A stretch of 17,204 nt of DNA from an uncultured Ignavibacteria bacterium (GTDB lineage: Bacteria; Bacteroidota; Ignavibacteria; Ignavibacteriales; Melioribacteraceae), in contig CALGLM010000449.1 of the NCBI GenBank assembly GCA_937930275.1, positions 1 through 17,204 of the forward strand, written 5' to 3'. The notes under the pieces are model-generated. The model did no database searches. It was not told the origin of the DNA and saw only the letters and a list, made by a program, of their open reading frames with translations. The translations under genes and the position numbers were made by a program. Below are positions 1-8,164 of the stretch, in pieces (positions within the stretch are counted from its first letter, which is position 1; every line of letters starts with the position of its first letter).

Positions 1-217
1 AAACAATATACCACTTAAAGGAACTGATGTTGTAACTGCTTGTCAACAGGCATGTCCGTCTCAGGCTATTGTATTTGGTGATGTTAACGATGAAGAAAGT
101 GAAATTTATAGATTACGAAATCATGAATTAGGATATCATGTATTGGAATCGTTAAATGTAAAACCAAATGTTACTTATATTGCTAAACTGCGCAACACAC
201 ATTCGGAGGAATTATAG
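1..217 (+). CDS. actB: ACIII iron-sulphur subunit ActB, C-terminal fragment (5' end outside window)
   Basis: This is the last 71 codons of an open frame that enters from the left edge (first full codon at base 2) and stops at TAG 215-217. The visible peptide has a ferredoxin-type cysteine pair, [11 protein letters not shown], near its start. It then follows the pattern typical of the end of the ACIII molybdopterin/Fe-S subunit: FGDVND, a short Arg/Leu-rich stretch, YHVLESL, and VTYIAKLRN close to the stop. In ACIII, ActB carries [4Fe-4S]/[3Fe-4S] clusters in an extracytoplasmic module that relays electrons from the quinol-oxidising membrane part to c haems. The large molybdopterin-like domain and the expected pentahaem actA would lie upstream. 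Its stop overlaps the actC GTG start by one base (TAGTG). The assignment rests on this short tail plus the neighbouring actC, actD/E and actF genes, which make it secure. Confidence 0.87.
   Translation, partial: NNIPLKGTDVVTACQQACPSQAIVFGDVNDEESEIYRLRNHELGYHVLESLNVKPNVTYIAKLRNTHSEEL
205..210 (+). promoter_or_regulatory. Shine-Dalgarno site for actC
   Basis: GGAGGA lies inside the last codons of actB, six bases before the GTG at 217. It supports this non-ATG start and indicates translational coupling between actB and actC. Confidence 0.75.
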
Positions 218-1584
218 TGTCTAACGTGGAATTAACTGAAGAAATATCAGTAATAGAAGGAAAACCTTCTTTACGTTCAATTGATGATATTATTGCAAAA
301 CCATTAGAAACAAAACCTGATAAAAAATATTATATAGCTTTGGGATTTACAAGTACACTTCTTTTAATCGGTGTTATTTGTGTAAGCTTATCGTTTTATT
401 ACGGAGTTGGCATGTGGGGGAATAATAACCCGGTTGGTTGGGCGTTTGATATTGTGAACTTTGTTTTTTGGGTCGGAATTGGTCATGCAGGTACATTAAT
501 TTCCGCAATACTATTTCTGTTTAGGCAGAAATGGCGTAACGGAATTGCACGTTTTGCGGAAGGTATGACAATTTTTGCGGTTATGACTGCAGGTCTTTTT
601 CCCGCAATACACGTAGGAAGACCATGGCTTGACGGTTATTTGTTTCCGTATCCAAACCAACACTCAATTTGGGTTAATTTTACTTCACCTTTACTATGGG
701 ATGTTTTTGCCGTATCCACTTACTTTACGGTCTCTTTTATATTTTGGTATGTCGGATTAATTCCGGATTTTGCTACATTGCGCGATAGAACAGCTAATAA
801 AATTAAAAAAGTGATTTATTCCGTATTTAGTTTGGGTTGGAGGCACTCAACCCGTCATTGGCAACATTACGAAATGGTTTATTTAATACTTGCCGGTTTT
901 GCTACTCCTTTAGTATTATCTGTTCATACTATAGTAAGTTTTGACTTTGCAGTATCAATTTTACCCGGTTGGCATACAACTATTTTTCCCCCATATTTTG
1001 TTGCAGGTGCAGTATTTTCCGGTTTTGCAATGGTACAAAACGTATTAATTTTTATTCGTAAAATTTTTAATTACGAGCATATTATTACACTTAATACATT
1101 AGAGAAAATGAACAAAGTTATGCTTTTAACCGGTTCTCTTGTCGGTTATGCATATGGTATGGAATTTTTTATAGCATGGTATAGCGGAGTTCAAGCCGAG
1201 CAGTTTACTTTTATTAATAGAGCTTTTGGTCCTTATGCTTGGGCTTATTGGATAATGGTATCATGTAACGTTTTATTCCCTCAGTTGTTTTGGATTAAAA
1301 AAATTAGACGGTCAATACCTATTATGTTTGTTATCGGTGTATTTGTAAATGTGGGTATGTGGTTTGAAAGATTTGTAATAACGGTTACTTCGTTATCTCG
1401 TGATTATTTACCTTCAAGTTGGGCTTATTACAAGCCAACAATTATTGATTTCGGAATTTTATTAGGTAGTTTTGGATTGTTTTTTACATTATTGTTATTG
1501 TTTACAAAATCATTGCCTGTAGTTTCTATTGCTGAAGTTAAAGCAGTTGTTGACGGAGCACAACCAAAACACAAGGAACATTGA
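217..1584 (+). CDS. actC: ACIII NrfD/PsrC-like integral membrane subunit ActC
   Basis: The 455-residue protein is an NrfD-family membrane subunit. In ACIII, ActC holds the quinol-oxidising site and is proposed to take part in energy conservation. It has a cytoplasmic N-terminus of about 38 residues, then about ten hydrophobic segments (first near 40-61, last near 410-430). Family patterns are visible: [20 protein letters not shown] (89-108), HVGRPW (132-137), PYPNQ (144-148), [16 protein letters not shown] (154-169), then HTIVSFDFA (237-245) and [16 protein letters not shown] (250-265). The charged or polar residues H90, D162, H237 and D243 sit in or next to membrane segments and are candidates for quinone and proton handling. 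That is inferred by analogy with solved ACIII structures. The GTG start is supported by a strong Shine-Dalgarno site and overlaps the actB stop by one base. The next gene begins one base after this stop. Confidence 0.95.
   Translation: MSNVELTEEISVIEGKPSLRSIDDIIAKPLETKPDKKYYIALGFTSTLLLIGVICVSLSFYYGVGMWGNNNPVGWAFDIVNFVFWVGIGHAGTLISAILFLFRQKWRNGIARFAEGMTIFAVMTAGLFPAIHVGRPWLDGYLFPYPNQHSIWVNFTSPLLWDVFAVSTYFTVSFIFWYVGLIPDFATLRDRTANKIKKVIYSVFSLGWRHSTRHWQHYEMVYLILAGFATPLVLSVHTIVSFDFAVSILPGWHTTIFPPYFVAGAVFSGFAMVQNVLIFIRKIFNYEHIITLNTLEKMNKVMLLTGSLVGYAYGMEFFIAWYSGVQAEQFTFINRAFGPYAWAYWIMVSCNVLFPQLFWIKKIRRSIPIMFVIGVFVNVGMWFERFVITVTSLSRDYLPSSWAYYKPTIIDFGILLGSFGLFFTLLLLFTKSLPVVSIAEVKAVVDGAQPKHKEH
1573..1578 (+). 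promoter_or_regulatory. Shine-Dalgarno site deciding the actD/E start
   Basis: AAGGAA lies seven bases before the ATG at 1586. This favours 1586 over an in-frame upstream ATG at 1529, which would add 19 residues overlapping the end of actC. Confidence 0.65.
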
Positions 1585-1585
1585 T

Positions 1586-2725
1586 ATGGATGAAAAGATA
1601 CTTTTTGCTTATACCGCTTTATTTGACAAACCGGATGATATAATTCTTGCAGCCGAAAAGACTGAAGCAGCCGGTTATAAAAAATATGACGTAAATACTC
1701 CTTATCCCGTTCATGGTATGTTTAATGCTATGAAATTAGCTCCTTCAAAATTGGGTTATGTTGCGTTGGCTGTTGGTTTATCTGCAGCAATCGGTATTCT
1801 ATTGACTACTTATTGGATTGCAGCCATAGATTATCCAATTAATATTGGCGGAAAACCGTTTTTTTCGTTTCCTGCATTAGTCCCAATTATTTTTGAAGTT
1901 ACTGTTCTTTCTGCATCAATTGCAACGGTTCTTGCTCTATTATTTTTCTTTTTTAAGTTCCCAAATAATAGTTATCCTCTTCATGATACAGAGTATATGA
2001 AAGCAGTTTCATCTGATAAGTATGGATTATGCATTCTTGCTGATGATCCAAAATTTAATAATACCGAAGTTGAAAATTTTCTTAAAACCTTAAATCCTAT
2101 TAAAATTGAACCCGTTTTTTATGATAATGAAGAATTAAAAGCAAAACCAAACATATTTGAACCCAAGTTTATAACGTTTTTAGTAGTAATTGGTCTGTTT
2201 ATCTCGGGTGTAACATACTTTACATTAAATAAATTAATTTATATGGAACCGTTTACATGGATGATGATTCAAAATAAACCATTACCTCAAGAAGAAAGCA
2301 AAGTTTTTGCAGACGGTTATAGTATGCGAACGCCCATTAAAGGAACAATTTCAAAAGGTCATATGCCGTATCTTTATTATGGTAAACCCGAAGAAGCAGC
2401 TATAAAAATGGTGAATCCATTACCGATTAATAAGACAAATCTTGAATTAGGGAAAGCAAAATTTAATACTTATTGCAGTCCTTGTCACGGAAATTTTGGT
2501 GAAGGGGACAGTAGATTGCGAGGACAGTTTCCAAATCCGCCAAGTTTACACTCGGCAAAAGTAACCGGTTGGTCAGACGGGCGAATTTATCACGTGATAA
2601 TGGAAGGTCAAAATGTGATGCCGTCTTATGCAACACAGTTAAATTATAACGAAAGATGGGCAGTGATTCTATATGTAAGGGCACTTCAACGTTCACAAAA
2701 TGCTAAGGAGTCTGATTTAAGATGA
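1586..2725 (+). CDS. Fused ACIII subunit: ActD (DUF3341) joined to ActE monohaem cytochrome c
   Basis: One uninterrupted 379-residue frame carries two ACIII subunits that are usually separate. Residues 1-190 look like ActD (DUF3341): a small cytoplasmic alpha/beta domain, a hairpin of two membrane helices (57-80 and 97-124), then more cytoplasmic sequence (YGLCILADD 146-154, EVENFLKTL 161-169). A third membrane helix at 195-213 replaces the lipoprotein anchor usual for ActE. After it comes the ActE signature (DGYSMRTPIKGT, 243-254) and a class I cytochrome c domain with haem-binding CSPCH at 297-301 and the likely axial Met at 345 (NVMPSY). The c domain would face the periplasm and pass electrons from ACIII to the next cytochrome. 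I chose the start at 1586 because of its Shine-Dalgarno site; the stop overlaps actF as ATGA. The domain calls are firm. The fused state is read directly from the frame, and a sequencing error joining two genes is unlikely but possible. Confidence 0.92.
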   Translation: MDEKILFAYTALFDKPDDIILAAEKTEAAGYKKYDVNTPYPVHGMFNAMKLAPSKLGYVALAVGLSAAIGILLTTYWIAAIDYPINIGGKPFFSFPALVPIIFEVTVLSASIATVLALLFFFFKFPNNSYPLHDTEYMKAVSSDKYGLCILADDPKFNNTEVENFLKTLNPIKIEPVFYDNEELKAKPNIFEPKFITFLVVIGLFISGVTYFTLNKLIYMEPFTWMMIQNKPLPQEESKVFADGYSMRTPIKGTISKGHMPYLYYGKPEEAAIKMVNPLPINKTNLELGKAKFNTYCSPCHGNFGEGDSRLRGQFPNPPSLHSAKVTGWSDGRIYHVIMEGQNVMPSYATQLNYNERWAVILYVRALQRSQNAKESDLR

Positions 2726-3912
2726 GTTCTCCATTCGAAAAAGTTGAATTATTAAAAAAAGAATTCCCAAGCAAAATTTTAAATTTTGGGATAGTATGTT
2801 TTATTTTGGGAATTGTACTTTTAACTGCCGGTTATTTTGTTGACCATACTCGTGCAGCATTTAACAATCTTGTAATTTTAATGGTGTTAATTAGCGTAGG
2901 GCTTGGCGCACTATTTTTTATAGGAATTGAATACTTAGCAGGAGCTGTTTGGAGTACGGTATTTCGTCGAATTCCGGAATTTTTAGCTGCAGTGCTATTG
3001 GTTGTTCCGTTTGTAGCCATTCCGGTTTATTTAAATTATCACGGATTATACCATTGGGCTCATGAAGAAGCAGTTCAATCCGATGCTATATTAAAAAGCA
3101 AATCGGGATACTTAAACATTAACTTTTTTACAATACGCTTGATTTTTTATTTTTTAATTAGGATTGGTTTTTATCTCTTCTTGTCACATAATTCAAAAAA
3201 ACAAGATATTACTAAAGATTCAAAACTTTCTAAAATAAACATCAGAACTTCTGCTATTATGATGCCTTTTTATGCAATTACAGTTACTTTTTCGGCAATT
3301 GATTTGATAATGAGTTTAGAACCGCACTGGTTTTCTACAATTATCGGTGTTTATTATTTTTCCGGTACTTTACTTGCTGGGTTAGCAGCTGCAACATTTT
3401 TTATAGTATATTTAAATGAGAAAGGTTACTTTGTTAAAGGAGTAGTTTCTGATCACTATTATAGTTTAGGAGCCTTTTTATTTGCGTTTACAAATTTTTG
3501 GGCATATATAGCTTTTAGCCAATTTTTATTAATTTGGTATGCAAATTTACCCGAAGAGACATATTGGTATTTAAATAGGTGGGAAGGAAGCTGGATCTAT
3601 TTTTCTATAGCATTAGTTGTTATTAGGTTTTTAGTCCCATATTTCTATTTGTTATCACAACCTTCTAAAACAAATCCTAAAAAACTTATGATTGCTTCTA
3701 TATGGATATTTTTTGCTCACATTATAGATATTTTTTGGCTTGCAATGCCCACATTTAGTAAAAATAGCGTTAATTTAGGGTGGATGGAACTTTCCATTCC
3801 GCTATTATCATTGGGAATTATTATTGTTGTTGTTTATTTTAAATATAAAAGTAATAACTTAATTCCGGTTGGTGATCCAAAATTAAAAAGCAGCATTGAC
3901 TTTAGATTATAA
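2722..3912 (+). CDS. actF: ACIII second NrfD-like membrane subunit ActF
   Basis: This is a 396-residue polytopic protein with about ten hydrophobic helices (approximately 20-40, 50-72, 87-105, 133-155, 176-196, 204-231, 247-275, 290-312, 322-343, 356-375). It matches the ActF pattern: GLYHWAHE (108-115), YLNINFFTIR (130-139), WYANLPEET (272-280), and the C-terminal PVGDPKLKSSIDF (382-394). ActF is the structural partner of ActC in the ACIII membrane module. In known ACIII it is thought to contribute a proton path but not the main quinol site. The ATG overlaps the stop of the fused actD/E gene (ATGA), with AAGGAG at 2705-2710 upstream, so the two genes are probably translationally coupled. The length is close to that of other ActF proteins, and nothing suggests damage. 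Confidence 0.93.
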   Translation: MSSPFEKVELLKKEFPSKILNFGIVCFILGIVLLTAGYFVDHTRAAFNNLVILMVLISVGLGALFFIGIEYLAGAVWSTVFRRIPEFLAAVLLVVPFVAIPVYLNYHGLYHWAHEEAVQSDAILKSKSGYLNINFFTIRLIFYFLIRIGFYLFLSHNSKKQDITKDSKLSKINIRTSAIMMPFYAITVTFSAIDLIMSLEPHWFSTIIGVYYFSGTLLAGLAAATFFIVYLNEKGYFVKGVVSDHYYSLGAFLFAFTNFWAYIAFSQFLLIWYANLPEETYWYLNRWEGSWIYFSIALVVIRFLVPYFYLLSQPSKTNPKKLMIASIWIFFAHIIDIFWLAMPTFSKNSVNLGWMELSIPLLSLGIIIVVVYFKYKSNNLIPVGDPKLKSSIDFRL

Positions 3913-3924
3913 GTAGAGCGATAT

Positions 3925-4848
3925 ATGGAAAATAAAAAATATGAACCAGAAATAAACTTTAAAGACTTGTTAAAAAATCCGATTAGGTTGTTTGGTTGGA
4001 TTTATCCATTAATTGTTTTACTTATTTTAGTAGTCGGAATATTTTATGTTAAACATCTTGATAATATCGGAAAAAATACATACTCGCCGCTATTAACCGA
4101 TTCATCTTTTATTAAAAAGGATATCGATGTTGAAATGAAAAAGGGGGGTATTGTTCCCGCTGTTGATCTAAATTTATTAAGCTCGCCAAGTGTGGACTTT
4201 ATAAATAAGGGAAAAGAATTGTTTGTTGCAAATTGCTCATCTTGTCACGGAGAAAGCGGAAGCGGTGACGGACCTGCAGGAGCAGCTCTTAATCCAAAAC
4301 CGAGAAATTTTAAGGCTATAGATGGTTGGACAAACGGTAGAAAAATTTCCGATATGTATAAAACTTTACAAGAAGGGATAATGAAAAACGGAATGGCAGC
4401 TTATGAATATTTACCTGCTTCCGATAGGCTTGCTATCATTAGCTATATTCGTACTTTTGCTAAATTTCCCGAAGTAACTGCTGACGAAATTTCAAATCTT
4501 GATGTGACCTACAAACTTTCAGAAGGTACGAAAATTCCTAATAAAATTCCTGTTAAATTGGCTTCGGAATTAATTAGCAATGAATTTGCAACGGAAATAA
4601 ACGGTAATTTAATTTCTAAATTAAATTTAGATATTAATCAAGCCCAAGGATTAACAGATAAAGTAATTGATGCTATCAAAATTCAAAAATTATTAACAAT
4701 TCCTGATTCGGTTTGGAATAAAAATAATCTAGAAAATATTATTTTACAAAACCCAAATTCGTTTGGACTGAAAACATCAATAGTAACTTTAAGTGATACC
4801 GAATGGGACGGATTATTTAATGTTTTATCAAAATATAAGATAAATTGA
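3925..4848 (+). CDS. Membrane-anchored monohaem cytochrome c with unrecognised C-terminal extension
   Basis: The 307-residue protein has a short cytoplasmic N-terminus, one anchor helix (about 24-43), a linker, and a class I cytochrome c domain. Haem binding is shown by CSSCH at 104-108, with NPKPRNF (123-129) after it and a probable axial Met at 157 (KNGMAAY). After the c domain ends near residue 183, about 120 residues follow that I do not recognise. They are helix-rich by appearance, hydrophilic and without cysteine, so they bind no second c haem. The gene sits between actF and the SCO chaperone, 12 bases after actF and overlapping sco by one base. Its likely job is to carry electrons from the ActE haem to the CuA centre of the oxidase, replacing the cytochrome c domain that true caa3 enzymes fuse to subunit II. 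That role is inference from position. It could instead be an accessory ACIII subunit. Confidence 0.85.
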   Translation: MENKKYEPEINFKDLLKNPIRLFGWIYPLIVLLILVVGIFYVKHLDNIGKNTYSPLLTDSSFIKKDIDVEMKKGGIVPAVDLNLLSSPSVDFINKGKELFVANCSSCHGESGSGDGPAGAALNPKPRNFKAIDGWTNGRKISDMYKTLQEGIMKNGMAAYEYLPASDRLAIISYIRTFAKFPEVTADEISNLDVTYKLSEGTKIPNKIPVKLASELISNEFATEINGNLISKLNLDINQAQGLTDKVIDAIKIQKLLTIPDSVWNKNNLENIILQNPNSFGLKTSIVTLSDTEWDGLFNVLSKYKIN

Positions 4849-5612
4849 TGAAAAAACTATTACTAATTTTTGTGTTTATAAGCGGATATGTATTCTCACA
4901 AAATACTCACGTTGATGTAGGAATTGACGAAAAATTAGATCAATTTTTACCTCCGGAGGCAGTTTTTATTGATTCGGACGGTAAACAGATAACTATTGAA
5001 AATTTAATTAGTAAACCAACAATTCTATCTTTAGTATATTATGAGTGTCCGGGCGTATGCAGTCCGTTATTATCGGAACTTAGCCATACTATTGAAAAAG
5101 TTGATTTAGAAATAGGAATTGATTATCAGGTTATAACAATAAGTTTTAATGATAGGGAAGATTATAAACTTGCCGATAAATGGAAACAGATTTATTTAGG
5201 CGGAATGAAAAAAAGAATTGATCCGAAAGCATGGAAATTTTTAACCGGTGATAGTATTAATATTCGTAAAATTACTAATGCAGTCGGTTTTTACTTTAAA
5301 CCTTACTCAAAAGATTTTATTCATGCTGCATCTTTATTTATTATTTCGCCAAATAGAAAAATTACAAGATATATTTTTGGCACACAATTTAATCCGTTTG
5401 ATGTAAAAATGGCACTAATTGAAGCTAAAAGCGGAAAATCAAATCCGACTATAGCAAAAGTATTAGAATTTTGTTACAGTTATGACCCCGAAGGTAGGAA
5501 TTATAAATTGAACGTTACACGTATTGTCGGCGTTATAATGTTAATAACTTTAACTATTTTTATTGTAGTAGTCGTTAAAAAGAAAAAAGTAAAAAGGAGT
5601 ATAGATGAGTAA
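4848..5612 (+). CDS. SCO1/SenC-family copper chaperone for cytochrome oxidase, C-terminally anchored
   Basis: The 254-residue thioredoxin-fold protein belongs to the SCO family, which delivers copper to, or reduces the cysteines of, the CuA site in oxidase subunit II. A cleavable signal peptide is visible (MKKLLLIFVFISGYVFS, 1-17). The metal-binding motif CPGVC gives C67 and C71 (Cx3C), and the third copper ligand is H159 in DFIHAASLF. Further SCO landmarks are FNDRED (100-105) and AVGFYF (145-150). Unlike classic SCO1, which has an N-terminal anchor, this one ends in a membrane helix (about 224-243) followed by a lysine-rich cytoplasmic tail. I start it at ATG 4848, which overlaps the upstream stop as TGATG; an in-frame TTG at 4845 would add only one residue and is less likely. 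It overlaps coxA by 8 bases, so production of chaperone and oxidase is probably linked. Confidence 0.93.
   Translation: MKKLLLIFVFISGYVFSQNTHVDVGIDEKLDQFLPPEAVFIDSDGKQITIENLISKPTILSLVYYECPGVCSPLLSELSHTIEKVDLEIGIDYQVITISFNDREDYKLADKWKQIYLGGMKKRIDPKAWKFLTGDSINIRKITNAVGFYFKPYSKDFIHAASLFIISPNRKITRYIFGTQFNPFDVKMALIEAKSGKSNPTIAKVLEFCYSYDPEGRNYKLNVTRIVGVIMLITLTIFIVVVVKKKKVKRSIDE
5593..5599 (+). promoter_or_regulatory. Shine-Dalgarno site for coxA
   Basis: AAAGGAG lies within the last codons of the SCO gene, five bases before the coxA ATG at 5605. It confirms that start despite the 8-base overlap. Confidence 0.75.
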
Positions 5613-7245
5613 CGGAAACGTTACACCGCATGTATCTTTTTATGAACAAGGTACAAATAATTATAAAGGTATAAAAGCTTGGATTTTTAGTACAGACCAT
5701 AAGCGAATCGGTTTGTTATATTTGATATCCATTCTTTCCTTTTTTGTAGTTGGTGCAATAATAGGCGTTTTAATGCGCCTTGAGTTAATTGCTCCGGGTA
5801 AAACAATAATGGATGCACAAACTTATAATACGCTTTTTACTTTACACGGCGTAATAATGATATTTTTGTTTATTGTACCCGGACTTCCCGCAATTTTTGG
5901 CAATTTCTTTTTGCCTATCCAGATAGGTGCAAAAGATGTTGCATTCCCTCGATTAAATTTGCTTTCGTGGTGGATTTATATGATTGGAGCATTTTTAGTG
6001 CTTATTTCGTTATTTTTACCGGGAGGTCCGATTGATACGGGATGGACATTTTATATACCTTATAGTGTAAGAACTACAACAAATGTTTCAATGGCAATTT
6101 TTGCTGCATTTGTTTTGGGATTTTCTTCAATACTTACAGGCATAAATTTTATTACTACTGTTCATAGATTACGTGCTCCGGGCATGAACTTTTTTAGAAT
6201 GCCACTGTTTGTTTGGGCAAACTATGCCACTGCTTGGATACAGATTATTGCAACTCCGGTAATAGGTATTACTATAATTTTAGTAATTTTAGAGCGCGTT
6301 TTCGGGGTTGGTATATTTGACCCGGCTTTAGGCGGGGATCCAATTTTATACCAACATTTGTTCTGGATTTATTCTCATCCGGCTGTTTATATAATGATTC
6401 TTCCTGCAATGGGAGTAGTTTCGGAAATAATTCCGACTTTTGCAAGGAGGACTATTTTTGGTTATAAGGCTATTGCAATTTCAAGTTTGGCAATAGCCTT
6501 TGTAGGTTATCTTGTTTGGGCACACCATATGTTTACAAGCGGAATTAGTGATACTGCAAGAATGATCTTTTCGTTTTTAACATTTATTGTTGCATTACCA
6601 AGCGGAGTAAAAGTTTTTAATTGGGTTGCAACAATGTATAAAGGCTCAATTGATCCTAAACCTCCGTTTTTATGGGTTATGGCATTTATAGTTTTATTTT
6701 CGATAGGTGGTCTAACCGGATTAGTGCTTGGTTCTCTTGCAACCGATATACATTTGCATGATACGTATTTTGTTGTAGCTCATTTTCACTATGTGATGTT
6801 TGGCGGAACAGGTACAATATTTTTTGCTGCGTTATATTATTGGTATCCAAAAATGTTTGGTAAAATGTATAATTTAAAATTAGCAAACTATACAGTCCTA
6901 TTGTTTTTCATTGCATTTAACTTATTATATTTACCTAAATTCTTTTTAGGATATATGGGAATGCCGAGAAGGTACTATGATTATTTACCTCAATTTTCAC
7001 ATTTGCAATTTATATCTACAGTCGGTTCTTGGTTAATGATAATTACGATAGGATTAATAGTTTATAATTTAGTGTATAACTTGTTTAAAGGCAAAAAAGC
7101 CCCTGAAAATCCATGGGGTGGGGTAACCCTGGAATGGCAGACTGCTACACCTCCGCCGTTAGAAAATTTTGAAGAAATACCTGTTGTAACACACGAGCCA
7201 TACGATTTTAGTCAATTAAAGGAGATAAAACATGAGCCACTCTGA
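5605..7245 (+). CDS. coxA: Cytochrome c oxidase subunit I, A2-type haem-copper oxidase
   Basis: The 546-residue catalytic subunit reduces O2 to water and pumps protons. All metal ligands are present: H81 and H395 for the low-spin haem, H393 for the high-spin haem, H258, H307 and H308 for CuB, and Y262 positioned to form the His-Tyr crosslink. The helix VI motif reads YSHPAVY (256-262). The Glu of A1-type oxidases is missing, and the Tyr-Ser pair of A2 enzymes such as Rhodothermus marinus caa3 takes its place. D-channel entry residues persist (D111 in GAKDVAFPRLN), and the K-channel Lys is K335 (PSGVKVFNW). About twelve helices are visible, followed by the usual C-terminal tail (NPWGGVTLEW, 502-511). 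It overlaps sco (8 bases) and coxC (14 bases). The length is normal, and there is no sign of a fused subunit III. Confidence 0.97.
   Translation: MSNGNVTPHVSFYEQGTNNYKGIKAWIFSTDHKRIGLLYLISILSFFVVGAIIGVLMRLELIAPGKTIMDAQTYNTLFTLHGVIMIFLFIVPGLPAIFGNFFLPIQIGAKDVAFPRLNLLSWWIYMIGAFLVLISLFLPGGPIDTGWTFYIPYSVRTTTNVSMAIFAAFVLGFSSILTGINFITTVHRLRAPGMNFFRMPLFVWANYATAWIQIIATPVIGITIILVILERVFGVGIFDPALGGDPILYQHLFWIYSHPAVYIMILPAMGVVSEIIPTFARRTIFGYKAIAISSLAIAFVGYLVWAHHMFTSGISDTARMIFSFLTFIVALPSGVKVFNWVATMYKGSIDPKPPFLWVMAFIVLFSIGGLTGLVLGSLATDIHLHDTYFVVAHFHYVMFGGTGTIFFAALYYWYPKMFGKMYNLKLANYTVLLFFIAFNLLYLPKFFLGYMGMPRRYYDYLPQFSHLQFISTVGSWLMIITIGLIVYNLVYNLFKGKKAPENPWGGVTLEWQTATPPPLENFEEIPVVTHEPYDFSQLKEIKHEPL
7218..7224 (+). 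promoter_or_regulatory. Shine-Dalgarno site for coxC
   Basis: AAAGGAG lies inside the coxA 3' end, seven bases before ATG 7232. It supports a coxC start that overlaps coxA by 14 bases. Confidence 0.75.
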
Positions 7246-7852
7246 TTCAGTTAACACCCATGCTCATAAAGATAATATGGGTGCTAAAATGGGAATGTGG
7301 TTATTTCTTTTTACTGAACTTCTGCTTTTCGGAGGTCTATTTTTAGTGTATGCGGTTTATAGGTTCCAAAATCCTTTGCAGTTTAAATTAGCTGCAATGG
7401 AGCTTAATACAGCTTTAGGGACTTTGAATACTGTTATATTACTTACAAGTAGTTTAACAGTAGCATTAGCTATAACTGCTTTACAAAAGGGAAATAAATT
7501 TTTATCTCTCGTGTTTTTAGGCATAACTTTAGTTTTTGCTTTCTCATTTATGGTAAATAAATTTTTTGAATGGAGTGCTAAAATTTCACACGGATTGTAT
7601 CCTAAGTCTGAAGTTATGTTGAATAAAACTTCAGGTGAAATTTTATTTTTTGGGTTATACTATGTTATGACCGGTTTGCACGGATTGCATGTTTTAATAG
7701 GAATAATCATCTTATTGGTAATGTTTTTTGCAATTTTAAAAGATAAGATTAATGAAAATGATAGTGTTAAATTAGAAAATTCAGGATTATATTGGCATCT
7801 TGTCGATTTAATTTGGATATTTTTATTCCCGTTATTTTATTTAATACATTGA
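7232..7852 (+). CDS. coxC: Cytochrome c oxidase subunit III
   Basis: The 206-residue membrane protein has five hydrophobic helices (about 21-43, 63-85, 91-110, 137-169, 186-204). This is the short five-helix form common in bacteria, as opposed to the seven-helix form. Family landmarks are the helix-1 motif MWLFLFTELLLFGG (22-35) with its conserved Glu (E29), TGLHGLHVLIG (147-157), and the closing YWHLVDLIWIFLFPL (187-201). Subunit III binds beside subunit I, stabilises its active site and helps keep proton uptake through the D channel efficient. A His-rich polar N-terminus of about 18 residues precedes helix 1. The gene lies between coxA and coxD with a 14-base overlap upstream and an 8-base gap downstream, so it is part of the same transcript. 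Confidence 0.95.
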   Translation: MSHSDSVNTHAHKDNMGAKMGMWLFLFTELLLFGGLFLVYAVYRFQNPLQFKLAAMELNTALGTLNTVILLTSSLTVALAITALQKGNKFLSLVFLGITLVFAFSFMVNKFFEWSAKISHGLYPKSEVMLNKTSGEILFFGLYYVMTGLHGLHVLIGIIILLVMFFAILKDKINENDSVKLENSGLYWHLVDLIWIFLFPLFYLIH

Positions 7853-7858
7853 GGTGAT
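7851..7858 (+). promoter_or_regulatory. Shine-Dalgarno site deciding the TTG start of coxD
   Basis: GAGGTGAT begins within the coxC stop codon and ends two bases before TTG 7861. With its core at 7851-7855 the spacing is five bases. No ATG occurs nearby in frame, so this site is the main support for the TTG start. Confidence 0.7.
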
Positions 7859-7860
7859 AT

Positions 7861-8154
7861 TTGGAAAAGGATAAAACTACTTCACATCATATTACACCGT
7901 ATTCAACCTATATTATAGTATGGGTTTCTTTGATGGCATTAACATCCATAACGGTTGCCATTGCCGGTTTTGACGTGGGATTAACGGGCTTATTTATTGC
8001 TCTTTCAATTGCAGCAGTAAAATCTGCATTGGTTATTAATATTTTTATGCATATTAAATTTGACGAATTAATTTTTAAGGTGTTTTTAGGTGTTAGTTTA
8101 ATGACGCTTTTTGTTATTTTTCTGTTAACTTCGTTCGATATACTCAACAGATAG
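7861..8154 (+). CDS. coxD: Cytochrome c oxidase subunit IV, small prokaryotic type
   Basis: The 97-residue protein has three predicted membrane helices (about 15-36, 40-63, 70-93). The pattern KSALVINIFMHIKFD (54-68) is typical of the bacterial subunit IV family that accompanies caa3-type oxidases. This small subunit is thought to help assemble or stabilise the core complex; it carries no cofactor. It starts at TTG 7861, supported by a strong ribosome-binding site and by the lack of an earlier or nearby ATG that would keep helix 1. It lies 8 bases after coxC and 10 bases before coxB. The family assignment rests on size, topology, the FMH-containing motif and context. Confidence 0.9.
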   Translation: MEKDKTTSHHITPYSTYIIVWVSLMALTSITVAIAGFDVGLTGLFIALSIAAVKSALVINIFMHIKFDELIFKVFLGVSLMTLFVIFLLTSFDILNR

Positions 8155-8164
8155 AGAGTTTTAT

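Noticed and set aside
1529..1585. In-frame ATG 57 bases upstream of the actD/E start, giving 19 extra residues
   Set aside because: The extension overlaps the conserved end of actC and is hydrophilic with no ActD similarity. The ATG at 1586 has a well-placed Shine-Dalgarno site and lies one base after the actC stop.
2463..2696. Open frames on the - strand (here, and likewise near 2832-3020, 6686-6886, 7908-8198, 9101-9397, 13949-14161, 14426-14614, 15758-15991 and 16814-17038)
   Set aside because: Each lies wholly or largely antisense to a well-supported conserved gene, encodes low-complexity protein without recognisable motifs, and lacks a convincing start signal.
4845..4847. TTG start one codon before the SCO ATG
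   Set aside because: The ATG at 4848 forms a normal TGATG overlap with the upstream stop and gives a typical MKK signal peptide.
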